From: Siniperca chuatsi
Lineage: Eukaryota > Chordata > Actinopteri > Centrarchiformes > Sinipercidae
DNA: 64,000 nucleotides
Assembly: GCF_020085105.1 (NCBI RefSeq)
Contig: NC_058043.1
Span: 6,515,667 to 6,579,666, forward strand
Reading direction: 5' to 3'
Part shown: piece by piece, positions 1-12,900 of the stretch
Layout of the letters: every line of letters starts with the position of its first letter
Position numbering within the stretch: position 1 is the stretch's first letter
The notes under the pieces: generated by a model
Told to the model about the DNA's origin: nothing
What the model saw: only the letters and a program-made list of their open reading frames with translations
The model's database searches: none
Made by a program: the position numbers and the translations under genes

Positions 1-1228
1 GATGAACTCTGACCCTCTGGAGCTTCTTCACTTGGAGAACTTTACGTGGAAGTGGTGGAGAGACTGCTGTGTATTTTCCATCAAGGAGACATATTTCCCA
101 GTATCCAGTCAGTATTTCTCCCTTTCTCCAGGCAGACTCTTGTACCACACCGAGGCCCCAAAATTGTTCATTTCTAACCTCAACATCCCAGCTGTGAGTC
201 CCAGAGTTAAAGCCCTCTGAGCCCAGAACACATTGGTGCATTTCAATCCTCTCTGGGTTTTCAGGAAGCTTCTGTCTCTCTCCATAACTCACACTGGTCA
301 GATCTGCAGACAGGGTGAGTTCTGGATGAGCAGAGTTTGGATCCAGAATCACAGGAGTGTAGGAGGCCATCTCCTTCATCTTGCTCCAGATGTTGAAGGT
401 CAGGTTGCCCAGGTGTTGGGCCACGTCTATCAGAGCTCCTGAGACCGGCGCTGGATCGTCCAGCAGGGGGCACTGCTGGATTCTTTCCACTGCAGCCTTG
501 TAGTTCTGCAGGAATGAGACGTCTGCAGCTCTCAGCTGCTCCTCTGTGGCTCTGATTGTGTCTGAAAGAGCTGCTATCTCTGTGCTCAGAGCCTCAATCT
601 TCTCCTTCATCATCTGACTCTTCTGCTCTTCTTCCTCCCTCAGAGCAGCGATCTTGGCCTCCTCTTCCTCTTGTAGAAACTGGTGAAGCTTCTTAAACTG
701 CTCCTTAATCTCCCTCTCTGTGTTTTGGGCCTGGACCTTAATGTGTTCTGCTGTTTGATCACAGTTTCCTTTAACTTGTTTAAAGACTTTCAGTTTCTCC
801 TGTACAGGCTTCAGGGACTTCTGGAGCTCCTCTCTGTGATCCTGTGCAGCTTCATCGACGGGTCTGAATCCGTGGTTGTTGTGTGTTTTTGAATCTCGAC
901 AGATGACGCACACTGGCTGCTGATGGTCCAGACAGAAGAGTTTGAGTTTTTCAGAGTGCAGACTGCAGAGAGCCTCAGACTCTGCTGAAGCTCTCTGATC
1001 TCTCTCCAGTAAGAAGGCCTCACACAGGTTCTTTAACACCAGGTTACAAGGTGGTTCACTCAGTAAAGGTCTTGCTTTACAAACCGGACACTCATTTATT
1101 TGTTTCTCTCTCCACCATCTGTGCAGACAGTCTTTACAGAAGCTGTGGCTACATGACAGGACAACAGGATCTTTAAAGATGTCATGACAGACCGGACAGG
1201 AGAGATCCTTTTCTGATTGGGAAGACAT
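1..1228 (-). CDS. TRIM35-like E3 ubiquitin ligase, single exon, C-terminus cut by window edge
   Basis: Open from the ATG at 1228-1226 down to base 1, about 409 codons with no stop. Residues 11-50 form a C3HC4 RING (CPVC at 11-14, [13 protein letters not shown] at 47-50). A B-box type 2 follows at about 88-120, then an acidic/lysine-rich coiled coil at about 130-260. From Y290 a PRY segment ([10 protein letters not shown]) leads into SPRY (GTHSWDVEV, then the FWGLGVV core). This order defines class IV TRIM proteins; in fish, intronless copies of this type are usually called TRIM35-like or zinc-binding protein A33-like and belong to large, fast-expanding families. The expected role is RING-dependent ubiquitin transfer, with the SPRY domain choosing the target, often in innate immunity. 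The exact orthologue cannot be fixed from sequence alone. The end of SPRY lies outside the window. It is transcribed away from lmcd1. Confidence 0.9.
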   Translation of the reverse strand, partial: MSSQSEKDLSCPVCHDIFKDPVVLSCSHSFCKDCLHRWWREKQINECPVCKARPLLSEPPCNLVLKNLCEAFLLERDQRASAESEALCSLHSEKLKLFCLDHQQPVCVICRDSKTHNNHGFRPVDEAAQDHREELQKSLKPVQEKLKVFKQVKGNCDQTAEHIKVQAQNTEREIKEQFKKLHQFLQEEEEAKIAALREEEEQKSQMMKEKIEALSTEIAALSDTIRATEEQLRAADVSFLQNYKAAVERIQQCPLLDDPAPVSGALIDVAQHLGNLTFNIWSKMKEMASYTPVILDPNSAHPELTLSADLTSVSYGERQKLPENPERIEMHQCVLGSEGFNSGTHSWDVEVRNEQFWGLGVVQESAWRKGEILTGYWEICLLDGKYTAVSPPLPRKVLQVKKLQRVRVH

Positions 1229-2369
1229 TTTGTCTCTGAGTAAAGCTGAAAAGAAACAAAGCAGGCAGAAAAATGAAAGCAGAAGTCAGTCAGTCGAAAA
1301 AGTTACTTTCACTTTGAGTCGTAGCTCCTCTAAATCTCCCGTTTATACTGTGGAATCAGCAGCAGGTTGAAGTGGCAGTATTCCAGTACTCCATAAATCC
1401 CAGTGTTCCCAGTGTTTCCTCCTTTATGTGGCCTGTCTCCATGGAGTTTGGTCTGGTGGTGAATATTGAACACACTGGGACCAAGTGCAGCAGTGCCATA
1501 TGACTCACGTTATTTGATGCCCACATCTGTAGAATGAGGAACATACACACCCATCTGGTGCATGTGACTACGCCTTAAAGCTGAAGTAGGCAATATTATT
1601 TCATTACAATTTTAGTTGAAATACCTAATTTTGACAGAATCAACTTTTGAAGAAACGCAACTCGACACAAATTGCGTTGGCCAATCACGTAAGCCAGTGA
1701 CCAGACCAGTTTACCATGTAGCATTGTAGCATTCCACTGTTTACCGAGCAACTGTGAACCGTGATGAAATTTCCAGAGCTGTACAACCCTGCCATGAGGG
1801 AGTACAAAGACACGCAGTCGCTTGGCATTGTATCGCTCTTCAAGTTGGGTTGACGTATTATTTCTTCTAGTGACGCACCCACTCTGCCAAACAACCCTGC
1901 GCTAATCGCTGCAACGCCTGATGTGGTGTGAATACAGCCTTAACGTTGACCATGGTGGTTCTGGAGGTGGGAAGGGGAGAGGGGGCAGGTGTGTGTGGTA
2001 ACTTTCTTCACATAACAAACTCTTCTTATTTCTTTGCTGCTACATATCCACTCCATTTTATTTGGGTGAAACAGTTATTGTTTTTAACAATGGAGTGTAG
2101 TTAAGATGAAACAACTCTGACAGCCTGGGGGAGATGTCAGTACCCAAGTATCAAATGTTACCAGTGCAAAGTAGAAGTGATGAGTTCTGTTCTGCAGAAT
2201 CCCAGGCATCTTCTGAAAGTGGGAGTATAGTGGACTTGTTCCAGTTTATTGTGTAGTTAGAGATTTTAGAGAAGGTGTTAATGAGATCAAAGGTTTCTGC
2301 TAACAAAGGTAAGGGGTCCTGTAAGTACAATAAAATCCCTGTCTGGCTTTGATTGAGCCTGGGTGTCCT
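1229..2369. other. Upstream flank of the TRIM gene, no gene seen
   Basis: About 1.1 kb holding the TRIM promoter and probably its 5' UTR. No ORF with family resemblance, no strong TATA or CpG-rich promoter, and no clear transposon were recognised. Confidence 0.5.
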
Positions 2370-2582
2370 GCATGACTCTGTTTAGCTCTGTTTGGCCTTA
2401 TCTCTTAATCCCTGTAGGCTCTGTATGGCTCTACTTGGATCACTTTATCTCTCTTTTAGACCTGCCTGGGTCTATGTAGTCCCATTGGTTCTGCTAGCTT
2501 TGTTTAACACCATTTGGCCCTGCCTGGCCCTGTTTGGCCCTGTTTGGCCCTGTTTGGCCCTGTTTGGCCCTGCTCAGCTCTG
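2370..2582. repeat. Decamer minisatellite, unit TTTGGCCCTG
   Basis: The core at about 2513-2572 has four perfect and one or two near-perfect tandem copies of the 10-bp unit. Increasingly diverged copies (CTCTGTTTAG, CTCTGTTTGG) extend upstream to about 2370. Length-10 units are not a multiple of three, so the local open frames here are artefacts. Confidence 0.8.
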
Positions 2583-3536
2583 TGGTAAACATTCTTCTGA
2601 GCCTCACACTAAAAAGCTGCAGAATGAGAGGAGGAGGAGGAATCCCTGACATTCCTATTGGCCGAGGAGTTTTTCAGGCTCACTCTGATTGGCTGGCAGA
2701 GTGTGAGCAGGGATTCCCTCAGGGCTCTCTCTGTCTTTGTCTCAGATTAAAAACACAAACAGTCCAGTCAGGCCTCACTGCTCCAGGTAGAAGACCAGGA
2801 CTGAACTAACAGTCTGGTCTGCTGTTCTGCAGCAGAAAGCAGGAGTCATTAGCAACAGTACAGCTGCTGTTTTTAAGACCATAAATCTCCTTGATTACTG
2901 CCAGTCTGCTGCTACATGGTCTACAGCTGAAACACAGGAGGTGTCTGTAATATTTAGCAAAGCAGGGTGAATTCACTGATCAGCAGAGTCAGAGAGAGAA
3001 ACAGAGGTGAAGGAGGGAGCTGCTGTTTCACTGTAAGGCAGAAAGTGTTGGAAGACTTCAGGGACGCATTGGAGCAAAATCAGGAGGTGAAGAAACCTGT
3101 TGAGTTCATGTTGCAGAGGGTGGAGAAGGAGAGCTGGCAACAGGACGAATCAGGCGGGAAGAGAGGAGGAAAAAAATAGGACAGAAATAAGAAGCAGGAG
3201 TCCACAGCTGAAGAGGAGAAAGGTGATTTTATAAAAATAGAAAAAGGGAGAAAACTGAGTTTGAAGGTGAAGTGTGGAACCTAGTAGAAAAAAGAAAAAT
3301 ACTTTGCAGTGAGCGTTAAAAGTAAAGAAATGAGAATGAGATGAAAGTCTAGACGGTTAAATTGCAGTGGGCTGTGGAGAGCACCAGGACCAGAGTGGCG
3401 CAGGAGCGACTGTGGGCGGGGAGAGAGGAAGTGTGGTCGACAGGAGAGGAATTTAAAGTCCCATTGTTCTGGAGGAGCAGAGGCAGAGAGAACTGAGGAG
3501 CCGAGGAGTCGAAACCACCGACAGACGCTGGACAAC
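2583..3536 (+). promoter_or_regulatory. Probable lmcd1 promoter and 5' UTR
   Basis: The stretch before the first lmcd1 ATG is purine-rich and contains a GC box (GGGCGGGG at 3414-3421), about 115 bp upstream of the start codon. No TATA box is obvious. The transcription start cannot be located by eye, and the assignment is inferred from position. Confidence 0.35.
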
Positions 3537-6500
3537 ATGGACGTGAGCTCAGCCATGGAGAAGGTAGGACAGACACATTTACATCTATACTGCTGAACTT
3601 TCTGTTAATAGATACTTCCAGATTAACAGTAACGAGGAGGTCAAGGGTCAGCGGGTCAGATAGTCTGATGTGATGTAGCCTCTCCTGTTGATGAAACTCT
3701 GGAGAAAGTCTTGTCTTATCCTGCACTGTTATGATGCACTAGTGTATGTATTGTATGTCATGTATTTTGTACCGCCACTCAGAGACCAGTGTATAAGCTT
3801 TTCATTGTACTTGAGTATTAGTAAAATGACAATAAAGTTTAATTGAATTGGAATAAGGAGACTTTACTGAGTTCAAGTGAACTTTATATAATATATATAT
3901 ATATATATATGCACAAAAGTCAGCTCTAAGTTTGAAAGAGGATTTACCTACAACCACCCAGAAACTTCTCACATTTCTGCTCCGTTCGTAGCCTGATAAT
4001 TAGACTGAATGGACATTTTGTTTCTCTTCATTGTTAAGTTGACATTGTCTTCATGTTAATTCATTTCTGTTTGAAAGGGGGTTATTTAGTTTTATTTTGC
4101 CATAACAAATTGAGAGATGTATCACACTTGCCAAAATCATTTTCAATTAACACAGAAGCTGTGGCAGCAGTTGTTAGAAGCAGTTAACCCAATGTTTTAT
4201 GTTGATTTGTATAATACTGTGATTTAGGAGTTATTATTTCTGTACGACGTTCATTTACAACAACTTCTACAGCTGTGTCCAACTCATCCATGCTTACCAC
4301 CATTTTGAAGCCATTTTTTGATGGGATTTCTAGCTGTGGGTGTACTGTATCGAGGGACAGCTGTGGCTTAGAGGTAGAGCAGGTCGTCCACTAATTGGAA
4401 GGTCAGCGGTTTGATCCCGGCTTCCCCAGCCTACAAGTGTCCATACTGAACCCCAATGTGTGAATGAGTCAGTTTATTTGGACGAATAAATGGGGTGAAT
4501 GTAGTGTGAAGCGCTTTGAATGGTCAGAAGCTTTCCTGGGCTCAGGGTAAGTTTTACAAATATAAAACCTTCATGGATGAAAAATGTATACACCTAGAGT
4601 AACACCTTGTTGTTGTACAGATGTCTCTTTTATAATTGAGGTCTATAGGGAAATTGCTTTTTGGGCTGCAGGGGATTTTATTGGTTGCAATACTGCGAGT
4701 GGCCACTGTGACAAATTGTCAGCAAGGCTGAGTGGCCCCGCAATATCCAGCTCTCTTAATACATCCATGTTTCTTGGTAGCTAGCTAGTTATGTAGGAAG
4801 ATGATGTCTTCATTTATAATAACACCTACTTACCTGTAAAAGGCATCAATGAGCTCAACACCAGACCAGTTTGAATTGCTGAGAAAATCTGAGATGTGGT
4901 CTTAATTTAAAGTTATAATCCTTAAGATTTTCATGATATCAAACCACATTATTGCTGTTTTTTTCAATTTGAAGGAAGCGAGTTTGCAAACACAAATACA
5001 CAAAATTATAAATATGAAAATGTAATGAAAGAGTTATAGTTGGATGCCATTTGTTATGTCTTCTTCAGTCTTTATTGAAACAACGTGAGGCGATGACTCT
5101 CTCAGTCGAGGTTTGTTGAGCTGCACTGTTACATCAGTTGCTCTCAACTAAACAAAGCAAAAAATGCTTCTCTAATTTTAAAATGTTTTTGAAAAATCTT
5201 TTGCTTTTCACATATGGTGAAGATATGATGATATTAAGAACCCAGACAGTTAAACAGTGGCAGTAAGTTAAAATGATGAGACTATATTCACTGGAGTTGA
5301 TTTGTCCAAAGAAATGGTGCAAAAACAAATGTATGCAACAGTCACCGTGATGGCGTGATGGCAGCACTCGAGGCATTGCTCGACCCTAAAAAGCAGTCGA
5401 CCTCTTATCAACATGCTCATTTTTATATATCCTATTGGCTCTCTGACCTTCCATAGACTCTCACTGCAGAAAAAAGAAAGAGCCTCCACTAAACACTAAA
5501 CTGTATGTTCTACAGTTGAAGATATTTTAAATCAGTTTGGATGAATCTCTCGGGCTTGTTCACATCCAATTAATTTCAAACAGCTGGAGATTTCTAATTC
5601 AGTCAGTGAAGGTAATCCATGACCACGAGGACCCGATCCCCCTGCTGGGTCTGTTCTGGCAGCCGAGTACAGTTTGTCTCCCACAGATCCCTCCTGTAAT
5701 TCATTCTCTGGTTGTCCATCCAGAGGTCACATCAGTCTGAGGCAGATAACCTGATGGATCAGCGTCACCTGTCGGGGGTTTGATCCCCCGGCCGCCCTTT
5801 AGACGTCGGAGCTGGAAAAGCTGCCATCACCAGGATGGAAATAACCCCCAACACACACACACACAATGACACACACAAAAACTCTCAGACTGGATAAAGT
5901 TGAATAGGACTGCAACTAATGATTATTCATCATCATCGATTAATCTGCCAATTATTTTCTCGATTAGTTGATTAATCGTTTGATCTCTAAAATGCTAGAA
6001 AACAGTGAAAAATGTCTGTAACAGTTTCCTGAAGCCCATAGTGAAGTCATCCAGTTGCCTTTTTGGTTCGACCAACACTCCAAACAATTAAAATATTGTA
6101 TTTACTGTCACATAGAACAAAGAAAAGCAGCAAATCCTGACAAATGACAAGCTGGAACTGGGGAATGTTTGACATTTTTTCTTATTTAAATTATTAATCG
6201 CTTATCAAACTAGTTGCCGATTATTGTCTGTCATTCGACTAATCATTGCAGCGCTAAAGCTGAATGTGCAGCTTTACAAATTCCCAATTACAAAGACAAA
6301 ATGCAAATGCAGTCAGCAGTCAACACCACTGAGTGCGGTTTCAGTTTCATTTCCAGAGTTTCAAAGGAAAAATCTATTTAAGTATATAAAGGAAACAATA
6401 AAAAGAATCACCATAATCTCTGCTCTCCCATCAAAACAAACTTTCTGTTTCTTCGTGAAGAGATTTTTGTTTACACTGTTGAATAGTGACAAGGTGCTGT

Positions 6501-9450
6501 CTACTGTCTACCAGCTCATTTGTGGCACATTGTCTGATTTTGTTGTAAGTGGAGAACAACAGGAAATATCCAGGATCCCATGTGACAAAGGTCTGGACTC
6601 AGGACGTTAACTGCAGCAGGTCAACTCGCCGCCTCTTTGACCTCCAGCTTCTTATCTCACAGCGTTTCCTGCAGTTTCCTCTTCACATAGCCGACATGTT
6701 TAGAATTACTCAGCGAGGCTCACTCGAGTCTGAACCACCTATGACATACTTGCCTTATCTGACTCCTAAATATAGAGCTGCCACACTTTTCCCTCTTTCT
6801 GAAAAAATGTATTTCTAGTTTCGCTCATATGTATCATTTGGCAGACGCTGTTATTCAGAGCAACTAATCAGTCTTTGCTGTTCAGTATTTGTGGTTAAGA
6901 TATCTTCATCAGACCAATTGAAGATTGTCAGTGATTACCTGATAACAGAGGAGCTACACAGCATAAATGTTTGTGCTGATTTGAAAAGCTTCAAATAATT
7001 CAATAGTTCATTTCAGCTTTCAGATAAATAGAAAGAAGGACAAAATGTTATTTATGTAATGTATTGCAACTGCTGCAGATTAGGGACCCGACATAGAGCA
7101 GCCAAAATATGAGGGCTGAAACGATCACTATGGATAACAAAAGTGTTAAAAAAATAATTTAATAACTAAGATTTATTATTATTTATTAAATAAGTAGTCA
7201 TACAAATAAACACAGATAAAATATAATCATGAAAGTGGTAAATAATCTGATCATTTTCAGATTCATAAAACTTTTTGGTCCACCACAAGGCGAAGGACAT
7301 TTGTTCACAGTATTCATTTTGGCACCTGATTCAGTTTTAGCTTTTTGACAAAAATGTAGATTAGTTTTAGTCAAATTTTATTAATTAGATTTTTGTTAGT
7401 TTTGGTCAATAAAAACTAAAGGCATTTCAGTCTAGTTTTCGTCAGTGAAGTTTTAATAAATGCTGCCTGCATGTTTTCTTAGTTTGTTTTGTTGCCACTT
7501 CTTGTCTAATTCTTTGTGGAGTGTAGAAGAATTTACTCAATAAGGCACTGACTGTGAAATGCAACGTCTGCGCTTACGTCTGTCAGGGGAATTTTGATGC
7601 ATGGCATTTCCCACCTCTCTCTCTCCCTTTGTTTCCCGTCATCTCAGCACTGTTTATCATAAAATGCCCGAAAAATATTTTCAAAAATGGAACTTTTGTG
7701 CACAAGCAAATTGAGAAGTTTTTGCAACCACAAAAAAAGTTTCTAAAAGTTGGTCAGTGTAACTTGTTGTTTTCAGACTCGTTCACCACAACCAAAGTAA
7801 TTACCTGCATCATGGCAGCTGTGTCATGACTGGTTGCAGGCTGAGTAATATGTTTATTTCTTCTTTGGAGGAACTTTTGAGTCACGTTTGCTCTTACTGT
7901 GACTCATAAGCTCCTCCCACCACCAGAGTCACAGTGAGTATACTCACCGGTTAAGAACACCGTTAAACAAACTGTTGACAAATTGGATTTCATTGGGTGT
8001 TTTAGTGCCTGAGTTTTAGTGTGAACGTTCCTTTAAAACTGGTTTGGGTTTGAACTGACCTCAGAAAGGTTTTTCGCTCCTGACATCACATAATGTACCA
8101 GTCCTGGTTACTGTTAACTGGTGTCAGTTACATAATAATGACACACTGTCAGTCAGTGTATTCCAGAGGGATGTAATGAAGTCTTGTTCTTCTTCAGCTG
8201 TTTCCGGTCCAGCCGTCATCGCTGTGACCTTTTCAACACGGGCGGATCAACAGTCTCTTCACTGTCACTGACAACACACACTCAGTCTCTCTCTTCACAC
8301 CTCTAAACACACTCATCTGTCCTCTCTCACTGCTAACGATTGCTCGACACTCCTGTCCACATACTTCAGTGTACTGTTGGTCTGGGTCTGTTTTTCCTGG
8401 TTTGCGTTCCTTGGTTCCAATGAAGGAAAATAACTTAAGGGAATAGTTCGACATTTTGGGAAATGTGCTTATTTTCATTCTTGTTTAGAGTTAAATGAGA
8501 AGTATCACTCTCATGTCTGTGCAGTAAATATAAAGCTACAGTCAGCAGCTAGCTAGCAGTTAGCTTAGCACAAACACAGGAAATGGAGGGGAAACGGCTA
8601 GCCTGGCTACATCCAACAGTAACAAAATCCGCCTTCCAGCACCTCTAAAGCTCACTAATTAACACGTAATATCTTGTTTGTTTAATCCAGGCAAAGTTTG
8701 AAGTGGAAAAGTTTTATGGGTGGTTATGTGCCAGACCGACAGATTTCCTGGTGATGAACAGTTGTCATGCAACCAGCAGAGACTCCAGGAAGTTACTGGT
8801 GGCAGGCTGCTTAATATTTAGTGTACGGACATGAAAATGGTATCAATCGTCTCTTCTAACTCTCAGCCAGAAAAAACTAATAAGCGTATTTCCCAATATG
8901 TCAAACTTCTCCTTTAATGCTACAGCACACATTAATATTTTAGAGAACAGTGTTGTTCCAGCTTCGCGCCAACATTTTGGTGAAGGTCCTTTCCTGTTTC
9001 AACGTGACAATGCCCACCTGCACAAAGCCAGGTCCATAAAGAAATGTTTTTTCCCAGTTTGGTGTGGAAGATCTTGACTGGCCTGCACAGAGTCCTGACC
9101 TCAACCCTATCCAGCACTTTTGTGATGAACTGAAACACTGACTGGGAGCCTGACCTTATCACCAACATCAGTATTGGATCTCACTAATGCTCTTGTGGCT
9201 CAATGGGAGCAAATCCCTGCAGCCAGTTCATCATTTTGGAAGAGCATGTGTCTGTCTCTCTATTTATACAGTATATTACATGTATGAATGTCTCCCTGAG
9301 GAGAGATGGGCTTGTTAATACTTGGTGACAGATGGACAGGTGGACAGTCTGTCTCTCTCTCTGTAAGACAAATAGCAGCAGGTTGTTTTAGCAGAACAGT
9401 CGTCAGGTTTCCTGCCAGAGGCTTTGAAAACAGTCAGTCATCCGTGACAA

Positions 9451-9499
<49 letters not shown>

Positions 9500-9862
9500 C
9501 ATCTTATAACCAAAAACAAAGGTTGACCAGAAACCAACAGATCACCAAATTAAACTTACCGCCACAGTTAAACTTTAACATTTTTGACCTTGGAAATAAT
9601 TTTAATAAGGATTGCGGACAAGTTATTTTCTTTTTAAAAAGGAAAAGGGGAAAAAAGGAGCGGAAAGGTGAGGCACAGTGAGGACAGGAAGAGAAACAGA
9701 CGAGAGGAGCGAATAAGAAAAAACAGTGGGACTGTTAAAACAGATAAAAGACGAAATGTTTGTAGAGCTGAAGAGGAGGAGATGAAAAATTGAGTGTTGG
9801 GATGACAGATAAGACTGAAGTGTGATGATTATGTCATTGGGTGGACCAATGAGATCATCCAC

Positions 9863-9940
<78 letters not shown>

Positions 9941-12900
9941 GTTCACTCCCTTCTCTTCCTCCCACACTCACTGAGAAAAGTTGAAAACAACAACTGTTAC
10001 TCTCCGTGTCGTACGAATATCTTTGTTTTTCAGATCAGAACTGTAAATTTCTGTTTTCATCAAACAAACTGCTGTCACACCTGTTCAGTTTGGTTCTGGC
10101 TCAGTTATTTGAGGCTAAGTTTGGGGTGAAATTGTTTTGGTTAACTCAAGGTCCACATACTTGCTTTTTCCAGAGCTTTCACTCACATCTCACAGTCCTC
10201 ATCAGCAGAGGACGTTGGTTGAAAGTTACAGAGAAAGCTGGTAAAGTGGACAATGAATTGAGATTATTTTGTCAAAGAAGAAAGACAAGAATGAACTTTC
10301 ATGTTCAGAGTTTTGGTCCATGTTTTAATCAGGGTTTCACTAACTTTAATGTAAAAACTCCCTTTAAAATGTTTTCTTTATTGCATCAGGAAAAGTAAAA
10401 TATTTCAAGTCCACAGTGGTTCCTCGTCAGGTACAGAGGCAGGCTCAGGTGTGTGTCATTGAAGAAACAGTCTTAAGGCATGGTCAAACCAGAAAGTGGC
10501 ACAACTAAATAAATCTGCACGTCTTTGTAAAATATTTGGCTCTAGAAACTTGTAGACACAGTGATTTCTTGCCGGGCTAATTGGTAAACTACTGTAGCTG
10601 GCAAGTTAAACGCTAACCAGCTGGGCTGAACTTCTCGTTTACTTCCCCCTGGCATTTTGTTCATAGGATTGTACATAATTCATTCAACAAAGAGTTATTG
10701 AAGAGGTGAAAAACCTGGTGTTATTCTATATTTTTCTTATTGTCAACAAATCCCATGAAAAGACCAAAACCAACAATGTGGTAGTCTGTACTAGTACTTT
10801 CTGACTTCCTTAAAATGTCTGTGGCACTCAGCCCCAAGTCCGTTGGATCCAACCAAAGACATCTTTAAAAACGTGTCCCAAATATATTGTTTCTTTTTTT
10901 TAAAGTCTTGTTAATTTACTGAAACAGCTGGGCACTTAGTTTTCAGTAAACATTACTCAGACAGGAGTAAATAGGGCATTTGCTGGGGACTATTTTTAGT
11001 GGTGGATTAATACACATTTGATGCTCTTGTGAGTATTTCCAGCACCAGGACGGTGTACGTGGGGTTGAGTCAAAAGCACTGATAAGATATGTCAGGCTTT
11101 GATACACAAACAGTAAGAAAAATGAAGAACATCACCGGACTTGTCCCTTAAAAGGTTAAAATGTTCATCTCATAATCATGGCCTAGTGTTTCATAATTTT
11201 GTCTTACCGCAGTATTTTCTGTTTTTATCATTCCAACCTTTTCATCAGTTTTTTCTTTTCCTTTTCCTGGTGGAAATGGTTTTCTATACTGTTGTGACCT
11301 CTGACCTTGACGCTCTCACAGTTAGGTTGCTCATAATGTAGAAAGAAACTTAAATGGACTGTACCTCACAGGATCAGAGTTATGTAAATAATTTGGATAT
11401 ATAACATCAATCTGTTTGTATTTGGTCCCCTGTGTCTCCTCTCAGATGTCTGTAAAGCAGAGTGCAGGAGGAGGACTTGCAGCGGTGTGTCTTGTATGTG
11501 AGAGCTGCTCTGGATTCCAGCCACATTCTTGGAGGTACAACTCTGTTTTGTTTTTATTATTATTTTCTCTCTGCAAAAATGATTCAGATTCTGGATCAGT
11601 TTTGGATGAATTCAGTATCTATAGTTACATGTTTTGGCTGTAACTGAAACGGTGAAGCGTTTTGAATTCACTACAACTCTGATTCACACCTCTGTGTGGC
11701 TTCTTCTTCCACAGCAACGACAGCTGAGGCTCATGGGCATTGTAGTATTTAGAGCCGTCCACCAAACTGACAGAAAAAACATGATTTCTCAGAAACAAAG
11801 ACGAAATAATAAAACTGATGACCATACCATAAACCCATAGTAAATTGTTCAGGAGACTCCTGTGTTTCGATGCTGACAAACACTGAGATGATCATTAAAA
11901 GGAAATTTTGAAATAGGAAAAAAGTTAAACCTTGTTGTAATTAATTGAAATGTAATTTGGTTTTGTGGGTCTTCAGTAATCATGTTGAGGCGAGCCTACT
12001 GAACTCAGTGCCCGTCAGTCCCGTCATACTAGGTTTTGTTGGGGGAAACCACCAAAATGGTGGCCTACAAAAAGTATCCCAAATTATCACAAACTTCCCA
12101 AAACATTTTTTACCCACCCAATTAAATTAAAGTAGCCCAATTAGGCAGACAATTCTCTACAAGCTGATCACGTGACACGTTCTTATTTGATGTCTTATCG
12201 CTCAATGACTTCATCTCTCTCCTCTCTTTCTTCTCGAACTGTCCACTGTGCAGGAAAGCCTGTATCGCCTGCGGCTGCAGCACAGTCAACCACGCTCCTG
12301 GAAGTGATGTCGAAGACGACCAGCGAATGGGACGCCTGCTCACAGACTCATCCTGCTCCCATTTGACAGCGAAGGTTAAAGGAGGCGGCGGCCTTCGCAT
12401 GTACAAAAGGAACCGAATGATCGTGACCAATCCGGTGGTGTCACGTAAAGACCCGACGTTCAACACGACGACATACGACTGGGCGCCGGCCGGCCTCAAC
12501 CAGACACTGGTGAGGATCAGTGTGAAGTACAGGAGGTTGGTTGTTCGTATGAAGCTGCAGTCTGTTGGTCTGTGTCAGCTTGTAAAGTCACATTTTACTC
12601 ACCAGCTGAGATCTGAGGACACGATGACTCTGCCGGATAGAGCTTCTCCAAAAATGTACACAGCAATCACACAAAATAAATCATGTTTGTTTTAATCAAA
12701 CCCACAATTTAAGCATGTGATCTAAACCTTTGATTTGTCAGTGAAAACACAAGCAAATGTTTAAATTACAACCCAAACCATCTGTATATACAGTATGTGC
12801 ACAGTTGCTTTAAAAACCAGCAATACATCAGACGTAAGGAAGCATTTGAAAACGCATAGCATAAGAATATTGACCATCAATAGCAGGAAGACCATCGTAC

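Noticed and set aside
3349-3726. 125-codon minus-strand open frame over lmcd1 exon 1
   Set aside because: Low complexity Ser/Leu/Pro text opposite a purine-rich 5' UTR; no domain.
4358-4432. tRNA gene
   Set aside because: A and B boxes are present but there is no sound acceptor stem, and the following text is the body of a fish SINE.
5773-5790. Perfect 6-bp hairpin CGGGGG-TTTGAT-CCCCCG resembling a tRNA T arm
   Set aside because: No A box or acceptor stem nearby; probably a relic of another tRNA-derived repeat, too short to call.
9623-9967. His/Thr-rich open frame
   Set aside because: Created by translation of the long (CA)n/(TG)n microsatellite.
12122-12499. 125-codon minus-strand open frame
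   Set aside because: It is the antisense shadow of lmcd1 exon 3.
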